Assembly: GCA_009746045.1 (NCBI GenBank)
Contig: RPFO01001130.1
Coordinates: 7,501-71,500 of the forward strand
Length of the DNA: 64,000 nt
DNA from: Mesostigma viride
Taxonomy: Eukaryota; Streptophyta; Mesostigmatophyceae; Mesostigmatales; Mesostigmataceae
Reading direction: 5' to 3'
Position numbers and translations under genes: made by a program. Position 1 is the first letter of the stretch. The number at the start of each line of letters is the position of its first letter. Below, piece after piece: positions 22,376-32,118 of the stretch. The notes under the pieces are model-generated. The model did not search any database. It had not been told where the DNA came from and saw only the letters and a program-made list of their open reading frames with translations.

Positions 22376-22620
22376 TCGGTGCAGCCAAGTACGAGGAAGA
22401 CTCGGAGGCCTTGGTGGAGGGCTCGGAGGAGGGCTCGGAGGGAGGCTCGGAGGAGGGCTCGGAGGAGGGCTCGGAGGAGGGCTCGGAGGAGGGCTCGGAG
22501 GAGGGCTCCGAGGAGGGCTTGGAGAAGGGCTCGGAGGAGGGCTCGGAGGAGGACTCGGAGAATGAGAGGGAAGCAAAGAAGCCGCGTGTTGAGGGGCAGC
22601 GGTGCCCAAGGCCCAGGTAG
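22376..22620 (+). CDS. Paralogue copy 2, last exon with (Gly-Ser-Glu-Glu)n tail
   Basis: After GTGGTGCAG two bases complete the exon C codon. The frame then reads AAKYEEDSEALVEGSEEG, about eleven Gly-Ser-Glu-Glu-type units, and finally ENEREAKKPRVEGQ before the stop at 22,618-22,620. The KKPRV stretch could serve as a nuclear localisation signal (inference). The tail comes from a 12-bp GGCTCGGAGGAG DNA repeat and is absent from copy 1, so it arose after the duplication. The phase match supports it as coding rather than intronic. Confidence 0.65.
22398..22563 (+). repeat. 12-bp coding minisatellite GGCTCGGAGGAG
   Basis: About thirteen units, mostly exact, within the last exon of copy 2. Every frame is open on both strands because the unit is a multiple of three without stops. 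Confidence 0.9.
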
Positions 22621-23400
22621 TGTGCATTGTAAATGGCTCTTTACATCACCTTGTATGTGGCTCTTCATTAATTAGCTCACACACCGTCTGAGAGCGACGC
22701 ACAAAGCGATCGGGCGGGAAGGTGCTCCTCGTCAAGGAGGCTGCGGCTCCCAAGTCCGAGTTGACGAGCACGACGCTGCTATTCTGATATCCTAGACAAG
22801 CATGGTTCCTGCATGTCAAGTACCCTTGACTTATATTTGTCTTATTGTCTATTTAACCCTCTGCACCTCTGCTAACTTCACGATATCCCATTTCCCGTTG
22901 TTTCCTACATAACCTTCATGACGTTCATTTCATGTTACTTGTATTTTCACATTATCCAATTTCCTTATTCCCTTCACATACCTCCTTGACCTTAATGATG
23001 TCGCCATTAAACAAATGTAACTTTTGGTTTCTGACCAGTACAGAAGCGCTTTGGTGCTCAGCAAAGCAGACCAAAATCGGCGCATGCTACCTACATGCCC
23101 ATAGCGATGTGACCTACGCGTATCCGACAGCTTTCTCTGGCCCACCGCAAATGTATCGGGTGCTTGGCCTACGTAGAGTTCGGCATGGCATGGCATGGCA
23201 TGGCATGGCATGGCATGGCATGGCATGGCATGGCATGGCATGGCATGGCATGGCATGGCATGACACATAGGTGCAGCACGAGATGTCCAAAAACATGGCA
23301 TCATAGTCCATCCAGCTTCGATCTCTTTCAGTTTTTTCTGCATGTCTGTGCACTGACATCCCTCGTTCCCTGGAAACATGGTGTGTTTGCATGCAAAACT
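22621..23400. other. No recognised gene; (CATGG)n array
   Basis: The sequence after the paralogue stop holds only the pentanucleotide array at 23,184-23,263. It otherwise shows no supported coding, RNA or ordered repeat signal. Confidence 0.5.
23184..23263. repeat. (CATGG)n pentanucleotide array
   Basis: About sixteen units. This is the reverse complement of the CCATG array at 364-473, so the same satellite word occurs twice in the window in opposite orientation. Confidence 0.95.
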
Positions 23401-23426
23401 TTTTCCTCAGGGTCCCTTGAGAAAGA

Positions 23427-23858
23427 ATGGACCCGGTCAACATCCTTCCTTTTTCGACACCAGATGAAGATAACGAGGAGGGTGACGAGTACGAGTTACC
23501 CTCAGGCAAGCCTAGCTCTGGCAACGGTAACGAGTACGAGCTACCCTCAGGCAAGCAGTCAAGCCTAGCTCTGGTGCCAAGCCTATGCCCCCACCAAGAA
23601 AGGGAAGGCAGCGGCTGGGTAAGTGCCCATCCCTGCTGGCGGGCTCACCACTATCGCCTCTGGCGCAGCACAGCTGGCAATTAGCAAGTTCAACAACGCT
23701 GCCGGACCGTCCAAGGTTGACGCAACAGGAGCTTCCAAGCCTAAGGATGTTCAGTGGCAAAAAGCCCCGTGGCTTGCGGAGACAGCTTGAGCATGTGCAG
23801 GCAGCTTTCAAGAAGCTGGCGCAGCTCGTCCACCATCTGAGCATTCCCAGGGCTTGAA
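23427..23858 (+). CDS. Possible small gene, acidic N-terminus (weak)
   Basis: After a CTTTTTCCTCAG acceptor-like site, an ATG opens MDPVNILPFSTPDEDNEE, with a duplicated EYELPSGK motif. A downstream frame ends QLEHVQAAFKKLAQLVHHL before a stop at about 23,858. A GTAAGT...GCGCAG pair of about 50 bp at 23,620-23,669 could join the two, but the frames do not agree cleanly, so this may be a decayed gene. No family recognised. Confidence 0.3.
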
Positions 23859-23929
23859 TGGCATGACTTAAGTCTTGGCAGTAAATTGCAAAGAGACAAC
23901 TGTATTTAATTAGTGAGACAACTATGAGC

Positions 23930-24290
23930 TTAAGTGTGACTCTGGCTTCAATGTTGTTGACCTTGGCCGATAGAGTGTTGGGTGGGCCGCCGTCAGGGGC
24001 GTTCAGGGCGGCGATCGAGCTGCTCAGCCATCGGCGCCAGCTGTCCGCCACTGCAGCTCGGATGGAGTCCGTGCTGGGCGAGGTGCCGCTTTGCGAGGAT
24101 GCTGCAGCTGCTGTGGCTGCCCGTCTGTGCTCATGCAGAAGGCTCCTGAGGCCAACGTAGCCAATCTGGGTGAAGTCCTGGGCGTAGCAGCGCAGGTAGC
24201 TGCACATGATGACTGCCTTCAAGTACGCCTCCGGTTCTTGAAGCAGCCATTCCCAGTTGGGCTTGGTGACCTTGTCGCCAGGAGTAGGCA
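23930..24290 (-). CDS. Unrecognised coding block on the minus strand (weak)
   Basis: Reads KPNWEWLLQEPEAYLKAVIM, then YLRCYAQDFTQIGYVGLRSL, an Ala-rich linker, and ADSWRRWLSSSIAALN. The amino-acid composition is balanced and protein-like, unlike the repeat-driven shadows nearby. It ends at the edge of the LINE cluster near 24,300, which may have cut it. No domain recognised; convergent to the block at 23,427-23,858. Confidence 0.35.
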
Positions 24291-24915
24291 GAAAAAAATC
24301 AGGGATATGTGTTACATGTCCTCATTCTCAGGGATATGTACATTACATATCCTCCCCACGGAGGTATGTTCTTAGTTAATTGGCTATTGAATTAATTAAT
24401 TATTAATTAAATAATTAATTAATAGACACGTGACTGCGTCACGTGAGCATAAGTCCTCAGTGGGAGGGGAACATGGGATGGAATGGATGGTGTAAGCTAT
24501 CGAGGTCCTTGTGACAGGGGTGTGGGCACCGCGGCCCGAATCGCTATGAATGCCATACTTGGTCACACGCGGAGCCCCCACAGGCTTGGGGGTGGTCTCC
24601 TTCATCACTACTTGCCATCTATCCTTGCGCACCATCTGCCTCCATATTACAGACAAACCAGGAGGCTGCCCGGGTGTGAGCCCGTCACGTCTAGTGTAGC
24701 ACATGTCCATGCCGAGTCTATCACGAAAAGTCCACGGGTGGCGGCCCTGCCGCGCGCGGCCGGGGGCACGCCAGGTGAGGACATAACGCCCGGGCTGGGC
24801 GGGCTTGGTGCCAGCTAGTCTATCTGATGTATCTACCTGATCTGTGCAGGCCAGGTGCCCGGCTAGGCCCAGGCGCCTGTGCCAAAAAATGCATGTGGGA
24901 AACATAGGGCGAATC

Positions 24916-27900
24916 TCAGCACGCGTTGACCCTCAGCACGCGGTCAACGGTCTGCTGGTCGACGACCTGCGTGCAGGCTGGCGGTTCCACTACGGTGGCG
25001 GCGACGCGCCGGGCCAAGGTGGTGTGGGCCTCCTGTGCTCGCCGGCAGCATCAGAGCAGCTCCAGTCCATCGTGCTGCGGTCCCCGCGTGTGCTAGTGGC
25101 CACTTTTTCAGCCACTGAGGGCCATTCACACCACACGCTAACCGTTATCGTGGGATATGCACCACATGCGGGTCGAGCTCAGGCGGAACGTCAGGCCTTC
25201 TTCGACGCCCTCAAGGAGGAGGAGGCCAACATCCCAGCTCGGCACTTCCTGGTTATGCTGCTCGACGCCAACGCCACGCTGCCAGTTGGCACTGGGGGCG
25301 CTCAGTATTCCCCACCCAACACGACAGCCAACGGTAACACGCCTTTATTTGCGAATCTGCTGGCAGAATCTGCGCTGGTTGCATGCAATGCTTCTTTCGC
25401 ACGCCCCGCTGAGCAGCTGGCCACCTTTTTTGGGCCGTCGGATCGGGTGGTGTGCCTTGATTATGTCTGCGTACGTCGGGCTCAGCGCCCCTCAGTTGTC
25501 GATGCTCGCGTCCTGCAAGATTCTGTCAGCACAGTGGAATCTGATCATCGTCTCGTGCTCGCTCGCATCAGATTGCGGTTTCCTGGGGTGAAACCGTCGC
25601 GACAGCTGGCACCTCAGCCAGATCTGAAAGTGCTCCGGATTGTGCTGAAGGATGCCGACAAGATGTCAGCAGCAGAGCAGGCCGCTATGTCGCACAGGGA
25701 TGATTTCCTGGCCGTATTCGACGCCGGGGGCAGCCGACAGCAGTTACACGCCATTCCGCCGCCGGGGGATATCTCAGTGATCCTCCGTGGAGTCGCCGCC
25801 AAGTATCGCCTGGCTGCCCGCACCCTCCCCACCTTGCCTCCGCGTCGGCAGCTTGCTGTCCACCGTCACGCACCGACAGTGGTCGCCGCCAGGCAGATGC
25901 TCCGCCGCAATAGAGATCCGATCGCCAAACCTGGGCTGCAAGCAGCTCTGAGGGCCGCCTACGAGCAGGCTGAGAAGGCAGATGCCCAGCAGATGGTCCA
26001 GGACCTGCGCAGCTGCCAGCAGAAGCACGACGGCAAGGGGGCCTGGTTCTGGTACAAGCGCCTCGGGCACCCGGACGGCCTCGGCCGGCCCCACCGCCAC
26101 GACGTCCCCGGCGCCCCAGCCAAGCGGCTTCGTACCTGGGCCACGGCCACGGCCGAGGTCGTGGGGACAGCTGCGCCGCCCCCACCCCTGCTCCCAGCCG
26201 CCGCCGCCCGCCCGGCCGCCCTGGCCGGCCCCGCTGGGCCCCCTGCCCCGCCTAGGTCAGCGGCGGACTACCTAGTCCCCCCGCTGGTCGGCCCACTTGG
26301 CGACCCGTCTGACATGCCTCCTTTCACCTCTCGCGAGGTCACGGAGGCGGTCCAGCGCCTGCGTTATGACGCAGCCACCGGCTCTGACGAGATTCCGGCC
26401 GCAGTTGTAAAACTAGCAGCCGAATTCGAAGACACTGGTGTTATGCTGCTCTTCCGGGACATCTGCAACCGCCTTCTGCTGTCGTCGCAACCACCTCCAG
26501 CGGCCTGGCAACACAGTTTTCGCACGATGCTGTACAAGAACAAGGGGTCGCCTGCCGACCCCGGCAACTACAGAGGGGAGTGCATTCAAAGTGCCCCCCT
26601 CAAGCTTCTTATGCGGCTCATCCTGAACCGCCTGCGCACGGCCCTGGACGGTCACCTCAGCGAGACTCAGCACGGCTTTCGCTCAGGTCGCAACACAGTA
26701 CAGGCGCTCTTCGCTACTCGCCGACTGGTGGAGGAACTGCAACGCCTTCAGCCTGGTGAGTCCCCTTTGCACCTTGTGCTGGTGGACTTCATCAAAGCCT
26801 TCGATTCGGTTTTCTGGCCTGCGCTTTGGGACATCCTCGAGTTGTTCCGGATTCCCCGCCCCCTGATTGCTGTCATCCGCAACCTGTATGAAGGGTCCAC
26901 CACTTCGGTGCGCACTTCTTACGGGACCACGCCCCCATGCCCTTTACAGAAGGGTGTGTGGCAGGGCTGCGTGCTGTCGCCCTACCTGTTCATTATTGTT
27001 GTCGAATATGTAATGATTCAGGCGCGCAAGCGATTTGCCCGCATCGTGGGCAGGGAACCAGGAGTGCAGGTCGCTAACAAATTCTGGCATGGCGGTGCGG
27101 ACACGGAGATTCGGCTAGCAGACATCATTTATGCAGACGACACCACCCTCTTCGAGGACACTGAGCACGTGCAGACATGGCTTGACTGCCTGGCTCTCGA
27201 GGCCCGTGCAGTGGGGCTTGAGGTCAGCAAGAAGACAGAGGCCCTGGCGGTGGGGCTCACCAACTCACCGCCGCCCCTCTATCTCCTAGACGGCTCTCAA
27301 GTCCCGTATCGGGACCGCGTTAAGCTGCTGGGCAGCCTGCTCCCCAGCTGCGAGGTTGATGTGGACCATCGCATCTCCCTCGCCTGGCACGCTTTACGTC
27401 AGTACCGGGCCCTGTGGCGCAAGCCCCTGGGCAAGATCGAGAAACAGGACCTGTTCAAGGTCCTTGTCCTTCCTGTTCTCACGTATGGCGCCGAGACGTG
27501 GACCCTCACCGCCGACCTGGCCCGCAAGCTGGACGGCGCGGTCACTAGCATGCTGCGTTCCATTTTCAGAGTAGGATATGCTGCTCATGTCCGCAATGAG
27601 GACCTGTACCAGGGCATGCCCTATATCACCAGCACCATTAAGCAACGCCGCCTGCAGCTTGTAGGGCACCTAGCTCGCACCAACCAGGTAGACACCTCAC
27701 GTGGCCCCCCCGCAGGACTGCGACCAGCCCAGCCTGGCCGGCACCTCCTGACGTGGGCTGGGCCTAGTGATGTTAGACGCCGCAAGGCCCGCACCTTCAA
27801 GGAACAGCTAGTAGAGGATATGGGGGGCCTCGGCCTCTCCGTGATTTGGAAGAAGATGATGGACAAGGGCAAGTGGGCCCAGGTCATAGAGGACAATGAG

Positions 27901-27957
27901 CCCCCCCCAGTGGGGAAGCGCCCGCGTGTGCAGTCCCGCGGGAGGCACGCCAGATAG
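24916..27957 (+). CDS. LINE-I endonuclease / reverse transcriptase
   Basis: An intact frame of about 1,010 codons within the element; the frame itself extends left to 24,844 into older sequence. The APE-type endonuclease retains LLDANATLPVG and VESDHRLVLARI (the SDH motif), but its first about 60 residues, with the catalytic Glu, are absent. The reverse transcriptase runs from about 26,300 to 27,250 with YRGECIQSAPLKLL, LVDFIKAFDSVFW (motif A), QGCVLSPYLF and YADD at 27,130-27,141. The C-terminal RRLQLVGHLAR block is typical of this LINE group. It would nick and reverse-transcribe at target sites, but this copy is probably not autonomous. Confidence 0.85.
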   Translation, partial: SARVDPQHAVNGLLVDDLRAGWRFHYGGGDAPGQGGVGLLCSPAASEQLQSIVLRSPRVLVATFSATEGHSHHTLTVIVGYAPHAGRAQAERQAFFDALKEEEANIPARHFLVMLLDANATLPVGTGGAQYSPPNTTANGNTPLFANLLAESALVACNASFARPAEQLATFFGPSDRVVCLDYVCVRRAQRPSVVDARVLQDSVSTVESDHRLVLARIRLRFPGVKPSRQLAPQPDLKVLRIVLKDADKMSAAEQAAMSHRDDFLAVFDAGGSRQQLHAIPPPGDISVILRGVAAKYRLAARTLPTLPPRRQLAVHRHAPTVVAARQMLRRNRDPIAKPGLQAALRAAYEQAEKADAQQMVQDLRSCQQKHDGKGAWFWYKRLGHPDGLGRPHRHDVPGAPAKRLRTWATATAEVVGTAAPPPPLLPAAAARPAALAGPAGPPAPPRSAADYLVPPLVGPLGDPSDMPPFTSREVTEAVQRLRYDAATGSDEIPAAVVKLAAEFEDTGVMLLFRDICNRLLLSSQPPPAAWQHSFRTMLYKNKGSPADPGNYRGECIQSAPLKLLMRLILNRLRTALDGHLSETQHGFRSGRNTVQALFATRRLVEELQRLQPGESPLHLVLVDFIKAFDSVFWPALWDILELFRIPRPLIAVIRNLYEGSTTSVRTSYGTTPPCPLQKGVWQGCVLSPYLFIIVVEYVMIQARKRFARIVGREPGVQVANKFWHGGADTEIRLADIIYADDTTLFEDTEHVQTWLDCLALEARAVGLEVSKKTEALAVGLTNSPPPLYLLDGSQVPYRDRVKLLGSLLPSCEVDVDHRISLAWHALRQYRALWRKPLGKIEKQDLFKVLVLPVLTYGAETWTLTADLARKLDGAVTSMLRSIFRVGYAAHVRNEDLYQGMPYITSTIKQRRLQLVGHLARTNQVDTSRGPPAGLRPAQPGRHLLTWAGPSDVRRRKARTFKEQLVEDMGGLGLSVIWKKMMDKGKWAQVIEDNEPPPVGKRPRVQSRGRHAR

Positions 27958-28144
27958 CTCCCCCTCGGGCAGCGTGCGGCTGCCTAGATAGATGTTGTAG
28001 TTAGAATGCTGTTAGGTAGATGTAGTATGTAGCCAATATAGATAGATTAGACCGGTAGGAATGTTGCACCCATCCATCCATCCATCGGGGTTAATGCTCC
28101 GTGACTCCCCAACGGGAGCACGAGTCTAATTAATTAATTAACTA
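24916..28144 (+). mobile_element. LINE-I, RTE-like non-LTR retrotransposon
   Basis: A 3.2-kb insertion flanked by the 12-bp target duplication ATAGGGCGAATC (24,904-24,915 and 28,145-28,156). It holds one long ORF, a short 3' UTR with a CCAT repeat and a TTAA-type tail (about 28,128-28,143). The endonuclease N-terminus is missing, so this is a 5'-truncated copy, typical of LINE integration. The single ORF, endonuclease-RT order and microsatellite-like tail suggest the RTE clade (inference). Confidence 0.85.
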
Positions 28145-28324
28145 ATAGGGCGAATCAGCGTACAAATCCTCATTACTAATGTGCAAACCAAAGGGGATGT
28201 TAAGGGCCTTGCGCAGCATCTTGGTGTCGGCGCCGTCGAGTCGTTGCTCCAGCTCCTGCGTCAGTGTCCAGGTCTCGGCGCCGTATTATTATAATTAATT
28301 AATTAATTATTAATGAATTAATCC

Positions 28325-28640
28325 GCCACCAGCTAGTTGCCCCGCTTGTCACTGCGGGCACGTCCTGCGGCAGCTGCAGGCTTGCTCTCCGGCGATACTA
28401 GTAGTGGGGCGCACTACATCGCGTGCATGGGTGGCCAGCTAGCAGAACCAGAATTGGTTCCTCTATCTCCATACCGCTCGGCGCTCTCCTTCGGGTGCAT
28501 CAGTGTGCATGTGTCTTGGTTCCGTCGGTCTTTCCCAAACGTCCACCATCAAGTGAGATCGGACGCGGATGGGGCCGCCCTTTACTCGAACAACCTCCGG
28601 CCCGACATTACCGTGCTTGACTGGTAACAACGGGCGGGTC
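28325..28640 (+). other. Unassigned sequence between LINE copies
   Basis: About 300 bp bounded on the left by a TAAT-rich run and on the right by a LINE-II copy. A frame reading VHVSWFRRSFPNVHHQVRSD and ending RPDITVLDW looks protein-like and could be a scrap of another mobile element, but no family can be assigned. Confidence 0.3.
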
Positions 28641-28644
28641 AGAT

Positions 28645-29050
28645 AGACTAGCTGGCACCAAGCCCGCCCAGCCCGGGCGTTATGTCCTCACCTGGCGTGC
28701 CCCAGGCCGCGCGCGGCAGGGCCGCCACCCGTGGACTTTTTGTGATAGACTCGGCATGGACATGTGCTACACTAGACGTGACGGGCTCACACCCGGGCAG
28801 CCTGGCGGACTGGTTTGTCTGTAATGGCAAGTAGTGACATGAAGGAGACCACCCCCAAGTCTGTGGGGGCTCCGCGTGTGACCGCGTATGGCATTCATAG
28901 CGATTCGGGCCGTGGTGCCCACAACCCTGTAACTGGGACCTAGATGGCTTACATCATCCATTCCATCCCATGTTCCCCTCCCACTGAGGACTTATGCACA
29001 CGTGACGCAGTCACGTGTCTATTAATCCCATGTTCCCCTCCCACTGAGGA
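28645..29050 (+). mobile_element. LINE-II 3' fragment, plus strand
   Basis: Inverted copy of 24,425-24,815, beginning at the block that encodes GTKPAQPGRYVLTW and ending with the same palindrome (28,999-29,017). A short piece including CCCATGTTCCCCTCCC is then repeated. With the minus-strand copy it forms an inverted repeat of nearly 400 bp around LINE-I. It is about 90% similar and contains small deletions. Confidence 0.75.
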
Positions 29051-29828
29051 CTTATTAATTAATTCATTACTTAAACTCGTGCTCCCGTTGGGGAGTCACG
29101 GAGCATTAACCCCGATCGTGGATGGATGAATGGGTGGGTGGGTACACGCAATCCTACCGGTCTATGCTATCTACAAGCTATCTACAAGCAATCTACAAAA
29201 CAGTCCTACTCTACAGAACAGCCCTATGGTGCCCGCGACCCTAGGGGTCTTGTCTAGCATGCCGTCCACATGTGCAAACGTGCGGCTTCCCCACTGCAGG
29301 GGGGTTGTGATCCTCTATGACCTGGGCCCACTTGGCCTTGTCCATCATCTTTTTCCAAATCACTCGAGAGGCCTAGGCCCCCCATGGCCGCTACGAGTGT
29401 TCTTTGAAGGTGCGGGCCTTGCGGCGTCTAACCTGGCTGGGGCCACGTGAGGTGTCTGTACCTGGTTGCATGGTGCGAGCTAAGTGCCCTACTACGAGCA
29501 TCAGGCGCCGCTGCTTGATGGTGCTGGTGATAAGTGGCATGCCGAGATACAAGTGCTCCTTGCGGACATGAGCAGCGTATCCTATACACGAAAAATTGAC
29601 CGCAGCGTGTTGGTGACCGCGCCATCCAGCTTGTTGGCAAGGTCGGCAGTACGTGAGAGTCCATGTCTCGGCCCCGTATGCAAGAACAGGGAGGACCAGG
29701 ACCTTAAACAGGTCCTGTTTCTCTAGCTTGCCCAAGGGCTTGCGCCACATGGCCCGGTATTGGCGTAAAGCGTGCCAGGCGAGGGAGCTCGATACGGTGG
29801 TCCACATCGGCCTCGCAGCTGGGGAGTA

Positions 29829-31617
29829 TGTCGCGTCCGTGACTCAGCTAGATCATGCATCCGCACACAGCGAGGATACATTATAGCGATGGCGGGTCGC
29901 TCGGTGCTGCCATGGATACGGTAGCCAAGAATGCTTGCAAATTATAGACAACTGGTGTGGGAAACACTTACGGAGACGTTGTAGCGCTGAAGCAGTTCAA
30001 CGTCAGGGGTTTGTGGCATTGCCCCCGGATACCAACGGTTCCAATGCCAGTCGACTCAACAAGATACCATATCGGGCCAAGGGCACTGCCGGTCCTCTTT
30101 TGTGTTGTGAATGTTCGTGTCGTAACAGACCCTAGCCAGGCTCGGGGTATGATTGCCAAAGGACGCAATGCAGGAATAGCTGTGAAGCAATTCGTTTGAT
30201 AGCGATGCTATGCGTGGAAGTCGGTAAGCTAAGCACGCACTTAATTTCATCTTGGTGCAGGCTATAGCTATGCGACAGGGCACTACGGGTGACAAGGGTT
30301 GGAATGGCATTATTACAGTAATGCAGTATAGGTCTTGTTGATAGCAACAGACCAAATCGGGAGCAGTATGCAGCGTAGGGACGCTGCCAGTGCGTGAGTT
30401 ACGCATGGACTCAGATGCGTCCGACAGAATCAGCACACCAGTAGTCATTGGGACACTGAGATGCGCTGGTTAGGTTATGCTTGGAATAGCGTGGGCGCTC
30501 AGGCAATATAGGCGCGACGCACAGTCAGGACTTGGTTGAGACAGCTAGGTCCTGGACAACGTTATGTGGGTTGTCCAGGAATTAGGAATTAAGGGCGTGG
30601 TGGAGCCTATAGGCTAGAGGGGAGGCGGGATTGTGTTTCTGGCAGGATTTCAACCTGGCTACCTCTTATGGCACAGATGCCGCAGCTTACGACAACCCTT
30701 TACAGGTGTCATTTTGAAGCGTCGATTGCGTCGCCATGCAGTCACGAGTGAAAGTGCAGATCGTGTGAAAGATATTATATGCTGCGACCTTCAGGTTTGG
30801 TCGTTCGGCACTCATTACTAGATATGTCCTGGACAGAAAAATGCTTCGATTTGTGCCAGATAAAACGGGCAGTGAAGCAGCAATTTTAGTTTGTCATGAT
30901 GCCAGTTTTTAGATGCTCTTATGTGTGGTGAACATGTCAGGACGGCATTTCTGGAATGCGGTTTTGTTGTATCAGGAATCACGACAAACGTTTATCGTGT
31001 TCTGACAAGCGTGTGTCAAGCGTGTGTTGCTTTGGTGACTCGTGTGGGCTTGACTACATGTGTGGGAAAGAGACACTGGCAGCGTGTAGTCTCTTTCATG
31101 TACCTTCATGTCGAGCCTTCGTTTGTCCTCACATCTTGAGGCAAGGCTTGTTGACATCCGTTTCCTTGTGTACTAAGGGTGTGTTCGTCCTCATTCGTGG
31201 GCAACACAATTGCGGATGTGATTGTACAACTAGGTCGACTACCAATATAATTAATCAAAAAGTGCAATTCAAGTTGCAGCTGTGAACCATCTTATTTATC
31301 CATGAGACAAGTCACGAGGCTATCAGTTTCTAGAGCAGAGGGATACAATTCTCAATAGGCGTCCTTAGATGGTCACTTAATTCGTGGCCAATCAACGCCG
31401 GGGTCTAGAGCGACGCATGGTAAGCGTCTGCTCATTCCTTACACATGGCAATTGATACACAGGCAGTGACGTCTCCCAAAGATGTGGCAGTTAGCTGCAT
31501 GTGCATGGGACCAGGCCAGGCATTTCAGCTTTATAGCTCACCTGGGGTTCCCAAAAGCTGAATGGCCAGGACATATACATGTAGTGATGCCGGAGATAGT
31601 TGCACGCAAACGCGACA
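29829..31617. mobile_element. 1.8-kb terminal-inverted-repeat element, non-autonomous
   Basis: The block that interrupts the second LINE-I copy has ends TGTCGCGT...ACGCGACA and is flanked by AGTA on both sides (29,825-29,828 and 31,618-31,621). It contains no ORF that looks like a transposase. The 8-bp ends and 4-bp duplication do not settle a superfamily. Because the LINE-I sequence continues on each side with one AGTA copy removed, the boundaries are well supported. Confidence 0.7.
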
Positions 31618-32118
31618 AGTAGGCTACCCAGCAACTTGACGCGGTCCCGATACAGGACTTGAGAGCCATCAAGGAGAAAGAGGTCGGGCAGTGGCTGAGT
31701 GAGCCCAATCCCCAAAGCCTCAGTCGATCTTCTTGCTGACCTCAAGCCCCACCACACGGGCCTCGATTGCCAGGCAGTCAAGCCACGGCTGCACGTGCTC
31801 AGTGCCCTCGAAGAGATTGGTGTCGTCTGCATAGATGATGTCCGCTGGCCAGCCGAATCTCCGTTTCCGCCCCGCCACGCCAGAAACGGTTGTCAACCTG
31901 CACCCCTGGCTGGTTCCCTACCCACAATGCGAGCAAACCGCTTTGCGCGCCTGAATCATCACGTATTCGACCACAATAATGAACAGGTATGTAGGGCGAG
32001 AGCACGCAGCCCTGCCACACACCCTTCTGTTAAGGGCATGGTGGCGTGGTCCCATATAGTAGGAAGTGCGCACCGAGGTGGTGGACCCTTCATACAGGTT
32101 GCGGATGACAGCAAGTAA

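Larger units (their letters stand above)
24425..28290 (-). mobile_element. LINE-II (RTE-like), 5'-truncated, split by LINE-I
   Basis: On the minus strand the outer parts (28,290-28,145 and 24,915-24,425) form the C-terminal end of a LINE polyprotein: ETWTLTQELEQRLDGADTKM on the right and RRLGLAGHLACTDQVDTSD on the left. These match the LINE-I blocks ETWTLTADLARKLDGAVTSM and RRLQLVGHLARTNQVDTSR. The 3' end carries the palindrome CACGTGACTGCGTCACGTG (24,427-24,445) and then a TTAATTAA-type tail. LINE-I has inserted between the two parts. LINE-II is therefore older than LINE-I. Confidence 0.75.
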
